Positions 13,578 to 25,867 of a DNA stretch of 64,000 nucleotides are shown here, in pieces. Below the pieces are notes generated by a model, which did not search any database, was not told where the DNA came from, and saw nothing but the letters and a program-made list of their open reading frames with translations. Positions within the stretch are counted from its first letter, which is position 1, and the number at the start of each line of letters is the position of its first letter. Source of the stretch: Xiphophorus maculatus (lineage: Eukaryota > Chordata > Actinopteri > Cyprinodontiformes > Poeciliidae); the NCBI RefSeq assembly GCF_002775205.1, contig NC_036454.1, forward strand, positions 9,630,882 to 9,694,881, read 5' to 3'. Made by a program: the position numbers and the translations under genes.

Positions 13578-16500
13578 GATGTAAAGAAGCTGCAGATGAG
13601 GGATGTTGCTTCAGTTGGTCTTCGCGGTGCTGCGAGTTACGGAGCTTCGCCAGACTGTCACCGCTTGTGTAAAGTGAGGCGTTCAGGGGAATCTAGTAAA
13701 GTTCCAAACTGCATCTGCTACCTACAGAAGTCGTAAGAAATGTAAACCTGATGTATTTGTAGCAGTGTTTTTACAAAGATACATCCGCTTTAAACGTATG
13801 ATTATATATGTTCTTAATCTTGTACATGCTAGCACTGAATTTCACAGAAGGTTTTGCAAGTTAAGCGCAAGAACAGTAAAAAAACAGACAGAACAAAAAG
13901 AAAAAAAACAACTATTTAAAGTACTGTTAGTGAAATAAAGTAGAGTTGATCAAATAAAATCTGAACAAATTCTGATTTATATACTTGGCCGGTTTTTGTT
14001 GAGTCACTCTGAACTTTCAACATCCCCGAGCCAAATGAAGATCAGATCACACCTTTAATTTGTGGCGGGTGTACGATAAGCCGCAGTTGTGAAGTTAAAC
14101 GAGTTCTTCTTGTAATAATCTTTTACATAATCTTAACGATCAGTTAAGAGACAAAAATCCACTCTTGTGCAAAAACCATCTGGAAAGTGGACCACCCTGA
14201 AATTAACAAGTTGTATCAAACTAGTGATCAGTGGCGTGCAACACTTATCCTAAGAGAAGTTATTACACAAAAGTTATGTAAAGACGACCCTTTTCCATCT
14301 TTTGATAAAAACCCTTCACTACCTGTGTAATCAAACTAGAGCTGCTTTTAGATTTTTTTTTCATTATTCATAATACATTCAGCTCTTGTTTGTGCTATGA
14401 AGAGATTATTCAGAAGTCTTGCATGCAATACTGTTTAGTGTACAGTACAATGTAAAATAATTTTGCAGATTTCTATTCAGATCATCAAACTAATGTTAAT
14501 ATTAAAGATAAAGTAAATACAAAAAGAAGTTTCCAAACAATTTTATTTGTTAAGGGGAAATGCTATCCAAAGCATCCTGACTCTATCTGAAAAAGTAACT
14601 GACCTCTAATCCACATAAATGGCTGTGCCATAACTCCCATGAAGCAGTTGTGCAGTCAGTCACAACGGAGTGTTTCAATGCATGGATGGTCTATTTAAGG
14701 TCACACCACAAAAGGGACTATGTACAGGTTTTGACTAGGACATGCTAAAAATGTTAATTTCGACCCATTTCTTGTATTCTGTCGTTTATTGTCCTGCTGC
14801 ATGTCCTAAGTGCTTTTCAGGTGAATTTTACAAACTGAGAACCAGATTTTCTACTTCAGGATTTTCTGGTAGAGACAGAATTCATAGGTCCTTCAGTTAT
14901 GCCCCTTTGTCCAGGTTCAGAAACTTCCATAATTTGAGTCAATCACACTTTCTCAATTGTCTTAACTCAAACATAATAGACAATGCTCAGGATTACAACA
15001 GTTATAAGAATTCAAGGTTCTAGGCTTCTAAATATATGGCTTCTCACCGTTTTACAGATTAAATGATGCTGAATCACGACATAAATTTCCTTCTAAAATT
15101 TTGAAAAAGTACTTGATATAAACATTAAAATAAATTCTAAATGAGGGTGTCCATGTCGTATAATGTTCAAGGAATGAAGTGCATATTTTCTGCTTGCCGA
15201 TTGCTTTTTTTCTCTTTTTATACTTTATGTAAAAATATCACAATATCATCAGCGTAAAGCTGGAAAGGGAAGCATGGAAAATTCCCATTATGTATTGACT
15301 GACAATGATTTGTTATTGGAGAGGACCTTTGAGCAGTAAACAAGATATGGTAATCTTTCAGACATGTTCATTTGTATTGTACAAAAATGGAGGTTGTGTC
15401 ACTTTGAATTATTTACATTTACATAAACCTTTTTACAATTTAGGAAACTTGAACACAGACGACTTTAAGGTGTTTTCTAACTGAGACTCGCTCTCAGATC
15501 TGCTGAAATGAAAAGAGAAAACTATGTGCAAGATGTTTTATTATTGATTTGACCTGGATTTCTAAAGGGAGATTACATGAACATGGCTGAATCTGAAACG
15601 TGTAAAAGACAAACCATCAGATTTCTGTAGTGTATTGCCCACTGTATGACACTAGGTAGTGCTGTGTGACTATAATAACAGTTAAAATTGTTTTCTGTGT
15701 GATTCAAATAGTAAAAATACATTTAAGAGAAAAAGACGATTGACGGATGGCTTTTGATTTGCGATTTCATAAAAGTCAAACAATAATTTATATAGTTCTT
15801 CTCTCAGTTGTATGATCAGAGATAAGTTCAGAGGCCAAAACGTTTTAAAATGACACTTTTGATGACTGTTTAAAATTTGACTACAACTGTCATTGGTATT
15901 TAGTAGTTACTCATTGTAGTGCTATAGATTTTGGTATTCAGGCATGGAGCCTTTCAGAGTTTAATATGTAACTTACTGTGGAAACTGAAACCTTAAGAAG
16001 AAGCTTTAAAATCCTTACGTTACCAAAATACCACATGTTTAAACCGCTGGACTTGAGTGACACAAAGTGTTAACTATGGAAACCATAACTTTTTATACTT
16101 GATATAGGAAATAGGCCTCTACCTTCCAATGACATTACACACACAAGTAAACACAGCAGTTTGACGTTTCAACACGATAATTTTCATACAGGCACTTCCC
16201 ATCTATACCAAAACCCTCTTAGAATCAGCAGAGTTCATGTGAGTTCATGTTTTACTCACCTGTCTGTAGTACAAATGTTTTATTCTCCCTCACACTTGTC
16301 TTTAGACAGAGACCTATGGTTGTTAAAGCATTCTATGCTCTATTTGGAAACAATTATGTAATATTATAATATTAGTTTGGTGGAACTATATAAATTGTTG
16401 TTTCACTTTTTTGAAATTGCAAATCAAACATCAACCTTCAAACTACCTGGATCTTTCTCGATGCAAGAAAAACATGAGAAACATTAGTGATTTCTCCAGT

Positions 16501-17883
16501 TCGTGAATCTCATGAGAGGCTATAAAGCAATTAACTCTTTCTGAACAGCAACATGACAAAGACGCTGATAGCATTTGAGTTGAAACCTGCAACCGAAAAG
16601 AAAGTTCTCATCTCCAGAGTTAACTTTGCCGTGCATAAGAAGGTATTTGCCTGCTTAAAGATCGTTTCTGTTGTTACTTTGTTGTCAAATTTGTTGTTTC
16701 AAATAAACTAATTCCAAAATCAGACAAAAACAACTTTAGTAAATATAAAAATGTTTTAAAAGATAAAATAAGCTATTCAAAGTTATTTAAACCAACCTCT
16801 CTCTATTATCCAAAAAGTAATTACCAATGGTTGGTAGCAATGAGTTATACTTACTTATATTATGGCTACATGAGTAAATTAAAAAGGTCTTATAATAGTA
16901 TCATAATTTTATTTGGCTTGAGTAATATTATTTTGAAGTTACACAACACTTACCTTAGAACAATTTTTGGCCTCTCATCCTGACTCTGATCACATAACTG
17001 AGAGAAGAACGACTGAAATTGAAACATGCAGCAGAGATACACACCTACAAGCCACATTGTTCTAGTGTATTATTTTCTACCTGCTGAGTTTACCTTCCCC
17101 TTTAGAGTGCAAGTCAATTTGCAGCACAGTACATCTTGTCTTCTCACTAGAAGCAGTATGAACTGTTCAGACATACAGTACTTTACCAACTGTAGGTATT
17201 GGTGTCAAAAGTTTGATATTTTGAAAAGTGAGATGTGAAATTTGTTGTTCTAGTGCCTTAGTTTGTTGTTTTGAAAAGATTATATCCAGTTTGGTCAATT
17301 TTATTATTTTATCATTTGAAAATAACTGGATGTCCACAATTTTTAAATTGTCTGTCACTCATCAAAAGACTTTTATGATATTTATTCATGGACATTTAAA
17401 TATGAGTGTTCAATTTTTGCATGCAAGCACTCATTTAGAATTGGGTGATTTTAGTACTAACAAAGTGTTTAGTTCCCCATTCTGACGCTCCTCATATAAC
17501 ATAGAACAATGGCAGGAAAAGGATGTTCAAAGGGTTTTCTGAAACTATTCACTAAAAACATAAACCACTGGAGAAGTTCAAGTGAAATGACCCAGAATTT
17601 GATCTTTTTCAGGCATCGTTGTGTAAAAGGGAATTTCAGAGGAAGAATGTCCAAAGATTATCTAACGCCTGTTTGATTTAGGTTTCAACACAAAAAGACA
17701 TTTAAAAAAATCTAGTGTTTTACCGATTTGTATGGGGCTGATTGATGGAAGTAAAACATGTCAGATTAAACTGAATTCAGTGTTGTTCCTTCTTGGTGGG
17801 AACATTTATTTCTTGCTCATGTTTCCTCTGTCAGCACTACAGCAATATCCAGTCATACCGCAAATATTCCCCAGGTTTGCAGC
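13578..17883. other. Intergenic: psat1 upstream region
   Basis: Begins with the psat1 promoter side (moderately GC-rich to about 13700) and continues as AT-rich DNA. About 14560-15030 resembles a degraded interspersed repeat (it carries the short non-coding open frame 14742-15023), but I could not place its ends. I see no convincing exon chain elsewhere in this stretch. Confidence 0.5.
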
Positions 17884-19624
17884 TCAGTTTGTCTTTTGTC
17901 TGTCATAACATTTGTTTAGATGGTAAGGGAAGCTATGCACCTTGGATTCTTCAAAACACCAGAATAACTCAAAGGCCTCAAAGAACTGCTGTCTCAGCTC
18001 AGCAGTAGAGACTGATGTCTTTGGCAAACCACCACTCCCGTGGGTGATGTTCAGTAATGAATCTCCTTCAGCTGTTATGATATATAGATTTCCTTTTAAA
18101 CTCACTTTGACATCACTGCAGGGGAGTTGTTGTGCTTCTCTTTATGTTTTTTTGTAAAAAAAAAAAAAATGGATAAAGACAAACTTACATAATTCTTTCA
18201 AAATTAATGTTCTGCTCTTGCATCATCCCTGATAGTTAATTATATTACTGTATTCAAGTAAATTTTGTTCACTACTTTGATCTGGATATACTGTACATTC
18301 AATGTTTTACTACTGAATGTGATTTGTTTTTAATTTGTCTGTTTGTTTGTTTTTTGCCCCAATCATCTTTTGGCAATACAAAGATGATTGGGGCAATGTG
18401 CGCGGAAAATGTGTGTCCTTCATTCAAGTACCCTAAAGACTTAAGTTTTTTGGTCTACTTATGATGGCAGAATAATAGTCAGTACAGTATCGATCTTCTG
18501 GGGTTACTGATGCTCAACAAGCTTTCAATAAGCACTGGGGAGTTTAATAGAGGCTAACTTATTCTCACTGAATGAGTTCTTGAATCAATGTTTCACACTG
18601 ATGATGTGCAGCTGTTTTTCTTATTGCTTTTTAATCTTTTTTTGCATTTGCTCAAGCAGCGTCTTTCAATTCCCTTATACCACCGCAAAAAGGACAGGCT
18701 ACGAGTTGCTCCTCCTGAGAAAATCCCTTGACGGTGAAGGGATTAGGCATTGAATCTGGAAAGGTTTCTACCAGATAATTTTTCCTCTTAAACTGATTGT
18801 TGGATAGCTGTATGATGTTCTCAGGCAGAATGGCTCTGGATCGAAGAGCAGTGCTTCTGCCTGTTTGGTTCAGGATGGACAGGGTGCTGCTGATGTTTCT
18901 GGTGTCAGTCTGTGAGATGTCACAAAGTAGCGGTCTCCTCTCAGCCAAAGCAATCAATAGGTCTGACACCTGAGAAGAGAAGTACAGTATAAGACAGAAA
19001 CCAAGTTTGACCATAAACTGGAAATCAGGTGTGTTTCGATCTGTAGGAAATGGCAAATCCTTTAATTTCTTTGAAAGAAATTACATTTTTTATCTTGAAA
19101 GTATTTTTGATCAGTAGTTCTCAAGAATCTTTGAGGGTTTTCTGTCAATCTTGACTGAAAAAACCCCCCAAAAGACCACCACTACACCACCACACAAAAA
19201 TGAACATCATTTTTTTTTTGTGCTGGTTACCTTGTATAGCTGAAAACACCCAAATAGGATCTACCAAGAGCCATTAGAAGGAAACCTTATCTGTCAGTGC
19301 ATTATATGAATTTGAAATCTGCAAAATGTGATCATTACTCAAAAAACAGCAAAAGGGACTTGGTCACTTTACAGTTCAGATAACTCCTTTTGTTGCTTTC
19401 AAACGAACCTGGATGCAAAAGTTAGCAGAGGTCACAAACTGCTGGTCTCAAAGCTAAACATTACAGATAGCATAGACAGGAGCTCAGTTTTTGTTTGGTC
19501 AAAAACATTCATTTGAACAATCTCAAAATTGCATCTTATTTTAAGTAACACTTTTTACCTCGGTTACCTTAATCCCATAAAACTCTCTGCTTTCAGGATC
19601 GCCATCCTTGTATAGATCATCCAT
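17884..19624 (-). CDS. Unrecognised gene candidate, 2-3 exons (about 188 aa as modelled)
   Basis: I do not recognise the family. Exon 1 (19568-19624) starts at ATG and encodes MDDLYKDGDPESREFYGIK, ending in a clean AAG/GTAACC donor. Exon 2 begins after a pyrimidine-rich acceptor at 18969 in the same phase and stays open for about 100 codons (LLIALAERRPLLCDIS; RSRAILPENIIQLSNN; VACPFCGG, a CxxC pair). A third block (upper end 18104 or 18115, stop 17884-17886) encodes KGNLYIITAEGDSLLN and FFEAFELFWCFEES. An AATAAA signal follows at 17805-17810. Joining exon 2 (donor at 18681) to exon 3 in frame needs a weak acceptor at 18105; the better CTGCAG acceptor at 18116 gives a stop. So this is a two-exon gene ending in DAA at about 18652, a three-exon gene with unusual splicing, or a recently broken gene. 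It lies between psat1 and isca1, all on the same strand. Confidence 0.45.
18356..18394. repeat. 15-bp perfect inverted repeat (hairpin)
   Basis: GCCCCAATCATCTTT at 18356-18370 and its exact complement at 18380-18394, with a 9-nt loop. It lies between exons 2 and 3 of the unrecognised gene candidate. Confidence 0.85.
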
Positions 19625-20777
19625 GACTCCTCAACAATCTCAAAACATGTAAAAAATATCAGGCTGTCCTTCAACAATTAAGTAAGACAGCTTCTTGCTG
19701 AGGAAAGCTAGAATTTATGAATACAGTAAGTTGACATTTAAATGATCATAGCAACATGTGCTTCTTTGTTTTTCTTTCCCATAGAAAGCACACCTGGCTA
19801 AATACGATTTCTTCCCAAACCAACAGAATTGTAGTTGTACAATTAAATTGAACTGAATAAAATTAGTCTAAGTAAACATTACAATCTATTAAAGTCATAA
19901 AAGCAAACTGTAGATGAAACAGAACACTTCATTTTGCTTTTTTATTATTCATATGTACACAGACATATTGCACAGGTTAATGATTTTAAGAGCATACAGT
20001 CAACACAAACAATCTTGGCTCTGATCAGGCTAAAACAAAATACCAGAAACATTGTGTACTCTTACATAAGGATACATGTTTTGTGCGTTTGTTTTGTGCG
20101 TATTTGTTGAATTTAAATGTTTTCTTCTATTTACACACATATAAATACATACATAGCAATGTTACAAGCTGAAAAAAACAGCTTCAAGACACTCAAGCTC
20201 CTCCAGTTATCCCATAGATTAGGCTGGAGAACAGGACACTGCGGTGCAATGCTTTTATCAAACAGCTGATGTTGGTTTGCCTTAACATCTCGACTTCAGT
20301 GGAAACTGGATATTTATTACCATCCTAAACCCTAACAGTTTTAAGGACCAGAACCTCTCCAGCTCTCCGATTCCATCAACACACCTTGCACTATTTTCTC
20401 CTGCATTTACCATTAGATCTGACTGAAAATACATTAAAAAAAAAGATTTTAGACTAAAAAAACATCTAGCTTCTGAGGTCCTAATGTTTTCTCAAACACA
20501 GAACTGAGAACAGTAAAACACAAGAGGAACTTTAACCTAAATTAATTTCTGGCTTTGACTACAGATTGTTTTGAAACCTTATCGAGGGCAAAATAAAATG
20601 CATAGATGGATTGATCTGGTGTGTGAATGGTTTGCAGGAAGAGCAGCGGCAGGGACTGAGCGGTGTCCACATCGCGTTGATTTCCTCACACCCAACTTCC
20701 TCGTCGGCCGTCTCTCGTTCTCGAGAGAAAAAGCCGGGGTTCTGAGCCGGGGAGGGGCGGCGGCGGCTCAGCGACGC
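19625..20777. other. isca1 3' UTR and downstream spacer
   Basis: Downstream of the isca1 stop on the minus strand. AATAAA signals on that strand lie at 20313-20318 and 19941-19946, so most of this stretch is probably isca1 3' UTR. The part just past the stop (about 20630-20777) is GC-rich. The upstream side of the 17.9-19.6 kb gene candidate also falls here (19625 onwards). No other exon seen. Confidence 0.5.
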
Positions 20778-23700
20778 TCAGATGTTGAAGCTTTCCCCGC
20801 AGCCACACATGCCTTTGATGTTTGGGTTATTGAAGATAAATTCACTGGACAGCTTTGACTCTACAAAGTCCATCTCAGTTCCTAAAAGGGTGAGCTGAGC
20901 CTTCTTCTCAATAAACACTCTCACACCTGAAGGAAAACACAAAGAACCACTTTTTATTCAAACTAAATTATTCTGGACCTATAAACTTTTAGTTGTTTTT
21001 TCTTCAAAATACTAAAAATATTCAAATGACTTTTTTTTAAGCGTTTTTTAACATAGGTAAGTGTTTTCTAACATATTTTAGTCAACCTGAAGGGAGGAGC
21101 ATCCATGCTGACCTTTTTGGTTTATTTTCATTCAATCACTGCAGTAAATGACAGTGTGCACTACAAAGAAAGATTTGCGTTTCAGCAGATTACGTTTCGA
21201 ATTTTCACTTTTCAAAACCTAATCACAGTGATGAAAAAATGTTGGAGCTTCTTTGTCATTTTCTCTTAAAAAATTAAAATGCCCTGATAAGGCCTCTTCT
21301 CCCTTTAAAAGATGAAAGATCTAAACCTTTTGAACTGCCTCCGAGTTTCTAGTGAAAACATTTCCCTAGCCTTGCTGGCCTTATAATGTTTTAAAAGAAA
21401 TTGACAAAATTTAATCAAAGTTTCTTTGAAACATTTCATTAAGCAAATATCAGTTTATTTTCATTATTTTATATTGTATTTGTGTATTTGCTTTCTTATG
21501 ACTATCAATATATTCAGTAATAAGAAAATTTGAAGCAACATTTTACATATAAGGCTGCACAATATATCACTATTGCAATATCAGTATGAACCATATGGAC
21601 ATTAAAATTTAATATGTTGACTGTTATATGCCAGATATAATAAATCTTATGTTAAAACTGTTAAATGAAATCTCTCTGCAGCTGATACAACTGACAGCCG
21701 GTTATGTTGCTAAAGGTCACAGAGAGTTTCAAGTTTCATAATGACAGATCAGAACCAGAGATGAGGAAAACAAAGACATAACAGCCAATAATGTAATACT
21801 ATGCCATCAAAATTATTTATTTTATGTATGTTTGCGCATTATCCATAAACAAATACATTTTTGGGGAGTTGCTGTTGCAGCAGGACAGAGAACAGATTAT
21901 ACAGACAGTCTTCTTGTTTCCAGGCCATCTTAAAACCCTGATTCCACCAGGAAAAATTCAACATCGTGTTTTCTGAGTTTCTCTCTGTAGCCTGAACTCT
22001 GATTGTTTTATAATGAATAAAAACGCTTACCATCCTGGAGCACTTCCTCATCCGATTTCTCTTTCTCCTTTGTGTATTCCAGAGTGTAAGTCAGGCCATT
22101 ACAGCCACGTGTTCTCACTCCCACCTTCAAACCAATCTGTTGATGCAGCAAACATATATCAAAACACACCAACATACAGGAACTAATAACCAAACAAGTG
22201 CAGGTGTGTTTTCCAACAGACATTTTAGTAAAACAGTCAACTCAAAACCTCTTGGTTTTAAGTTTAATTATTATGCTTAATGAAAAAGTGCACATTTCAG
22301 AATCTCAGCTTAAACAAAGTAAGGCTAAGAATTGATGCTCTTCTTGTCTCCGTGCTTCTGTAAACACAACATGTTGAACTAAAACCCAATAATCAATCTG
22401 TAGAGCTACTGTAGTGTGCTTCAGAAGACATGACTCAGGGTTTTTGTTAAAGGAAATCAACATTTCAATACAACTGTATTTTTCAAAAAACAGAAATAAC
22501 TTCAAGACAATTTTCTGTCAACTAGAGAAACCCGTTTGTTTTAGCAGTATAAAAATAAGCTACTCATCAAACCAAAATCAGTTTATCAGACAACCCGACA
22601 AAGAACAGAAAAGATAAACCATCTCTGAAAGAAAAAAAAAACATTACAGTGAATCATTTTGTATACTCACATATTCTGGTTTGTCCTGCAGCAACAATCT
22701 GATTTTGCTCACAGCTGCAGGAGTCTACAGAAAAGAAAAGAAAAGAAAAAACAGAACTTAAAGCGTGAATCACAAAGCTAAAAAAAACATGTTGGAACTC
22801 TACAGGACATTCTTAGAAAAAAAAACAGCAATGGATACACTAAAAAATATGCAACATAATTTTTTTTCTGTTATTTGACACCTTTCATTTGACTGAGATA
22901 ACACAAACATACTAGAGCTCGTCTGAAATTCAAACCTGCACCTGCAGCGTAACAAAATAACCTGAGCCACATGAAGGGATTTGGGACTCAGAGTTGAAAC
23001 ACTTGGCCATAAGGTGCTAATCCCTTAAAGCACTTAAAATGTGACCATCAGTATGTGTTGCTGTTTTTAAATACACTTACTAGAGCTGTGCTGTGTACTG
23101 ATTTACAGTCATGATCGCAACATCATGAAATGCAAGAAAGCAGCGGGTTACTTGGATGTAGTAACTGGTTAGCTATGTATTCAGGTTTTCTGTGTTTATT
23201 GCCTGCAAATGAATAATGCATTTAGCTCATTGCATTAACTCTTGTTGCCCACACCTAAAAAAATACAGACTGAGATCTTATATTTTGAAGCTGTAATAGA
23301 GACCAAACTGTGCCACAACTTGCAGTTGATTCATTACACTGAACAGTTTAAAAGCAATTTGGTCGTCTGCTATGTCAGAACAAGCCAAGACCATTATGTA
23401 CAACTGTTAGCCTCAATAGATCTTCATCAAATATGTAACATATGATTATAAAGATCCCAGTTATTCCTTGTGAGTTAAGTAACTTCACCCTCCTGTTGAA
23501 GATCTGTTGTTGGCTGTGTCTCCTGTCATGACGTAGCATTTACTTAAGGCTTTATCTCCGGAGGACAAACACATTATCTTGCTGCAGCACTGTAAGCAGA
23601 GACCCTCAGCTGATCGGCTCCATCAGCAACGTTTTAACCCGCCCATTTCAAACGAACCATGATCGCACTGACTGCTTGCTTTTCACTCCATTTCATTTAC

Positions 23701-25867
23701 AACACCGTCTGTTTGTCCACGCAACCACACAATTTACCTCAATAGATAAAACACGCTGATTTTTAAAATCATTTTGTGTTAGGATAATTATTTTAAAGGA
23801 AGTAATTACAGAAGCCACAAAATGTATGAACTTAATTGGGAAAACTGTCAAACATTCACACAAGGATCATCCAAAAATTTCTAATTTGTGCCCAATTTAG
23901 TTAAAATACAGCGAGGGAAACTTAGGAACGTCACAGTTGATCACATGTGATTAAGTATAAATAATGAACATGATTTTTTTTTTTTTGCATAAACAAGTTA
24001 TGCTATAAAGATGGTGGCCTGTTCTTTAACAAATACTTACAGTAACACAAACTCTAATGCTAAAAAAGTTTGATTGCAGCAATATGACTAATATCACAAA
24101 AGATCAGCTACTGTCATTCTGAACAGCTACTGCAATGACTGCCAAGTGTTTAAGGGAAATGGATGCAAACTTTACTTTCTTCAAGTGGAATAGAGTGGAA
24201 TGAGCTAACAACCAGTCGGTCACTATGCTTCTCAGGGTTTTGTTTGGAAGTGTGAATATAGCCGGCTAATCGGTGTGTTTGGTGTAGCATTTGCAGCAAT
24301 GTGGACACTGCACCTGGTCAGTTGTGCTGAATAGAGCTGAGTCAAAAGATGAAGCTTATAATTTACCAGATGACCTACATTCCTAACCTTCTGTCCCATG
24401 CAGCCACTAATGACCAAAAGAATGAGTCCAAGCAGCTGGAATGAGCTGCTCCACAGGGTGGACTCGCCTTCAGGGATCAGGAGCTCAAAGTAAAAAAGGC
24501 AGCTCATCCACATCAGAAAGAGTCAGTAGAGGCGGTTTGAGGGAGATGTGTTACTGTGGGTCATATTTTTGCTCCATTTGCTGGATTTATAAAAAATCTG
24601 AACCGTTTTTATTTCATATTTCAAGTTGACGTTTCAGTGATCCATTTTTGAAATCAGCTTAATAGTGTGAAATAGTGAGAGGAATACATGAATACATTAT
24701 CTTGATATCATTTAAGAGGTTGATTAATGTTCTTTCAAAACTAATTAGAAGAACTGATATACAATTTTAACCAAATCTATTGGACAGAATGCTGTTTTTC
24801 AGCAGGTCCAAATAAGAGAATGCCTCGGGGTAGAGACAGGATTCGTTAGATTATACAGCAGAGTCAGGAAGGGAAATGCCTCAGACTTTTCCCTGATGAG
24901 CTTCAGGGTGTAGCTGGGAAGAAGAAAGTCAGGACTCTATGTTTGACCTGGTCTCAGATAAGGAGTAGAAGACAGATATCTGCAGTTTTGTCGCTATTTG
25001 CCAGAAATATGTGACCCAGTTGCTTTGAAGATCCTTTGAAATCTGTGGTCCACACTTTTTAAAACTTGAAAAACATTAGGCCATTCCCTTGAGAGAGGAT
25101 TTGTTTACTGTGGCATGTGCATGCTTTCAATTCTTTTTGCTAGCTTGTTAGACATCCTGTCTCTGCAAGACTAAGCAAAATATAAACAAACAAAAACTGA
25201 TGAAACTTAGTGTAGTCTCAAAGGTAAAAGCAAAAGCAGACTTCCATACAGCGGCTCCTGTTTTTCTTTAAAATTAAATTAAAAACTAAATTTGGCCATT
25301 GATATCAGCAGTTGGACTAAACGTCCATTAGAGTTTTAGCCAAACGTAATATAACATTTTTAAGAGCTTAAATGCATAGCTCCACTTTGTACGTCGCAAT
25401 TATTTGGAAATTAATGTAAATTGAGGACCGTTGGCTTAATCTAAGATCAGGTTTGGTATAAGATGCGTATCATCGGTCGGCTACTAAGTTGATTTTATTG
25501 TCGAGTTAAGTTTCACTTTAAAAACATAGAACATGAACGCGCATAAATGTATCAGCTATGATAAAGCGGTTTATCAATAACTTAAATAATGACAATTCGG
25601 TAACAGAGCCAACAGCAGGACAGCGATTCACTGATAGCTAGCTACTGCTAACTTAGCCAACTTACACAACTGACACCGCATTAACGGCCGCTGGGGTAGA
25701 ACGCTGCACTTTTCGAGAACCGCACTTACCAAACGGACACAAGACGCGTTTCCCTTTTAATTTTACAAACTAAATGTTTGACTCACCAGAGTTAACGCGG
25801 CTCTTGTGGGAAAAAGTTTTCTTTTATTGACCGCTCGGACGGTCGCTCGCACCAAGGAGGCAGACAT
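20778..25867 (-). CDS. isca1: Iron-sulfur cluster assembly 1 (4 exons, 129 aa)
   Basis: Mitochondrial A-type Fe-S carrier that, with ISCA2 and IBA57, makes [4Fe-4S] clusters for late-acting targets such as aconitase and lipoyl synthase. Exons are 25787-25867, 22671-22724, 22031-22136 and 20778-20926 (390 nt, exactly the 129-aa family length). Residues 1-25 (MSASLVRATVRAVNKRK...) are basic and hydroxylated, as in a mitochondrial presequence. The HesB/IscA fold follows, with the three cluster cysteines intact: Cys57 in TRGCNGLTY, and Cys121 and Cys123 in GMCGCGESFNI at the C-terminus. All splice sites are canonical and phases agree. Intron 1 is about 3 kb and contains nothing recognised. The promoter side (25868-26040) has TATA-less, CG-containing sequence. 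Confidence 0.97.

Noticed and set aside
14742-15023. 93-codon plus-strand frame
   Set aside because: Lies in what looks like a degraded interspersed repeat, with no coding features.
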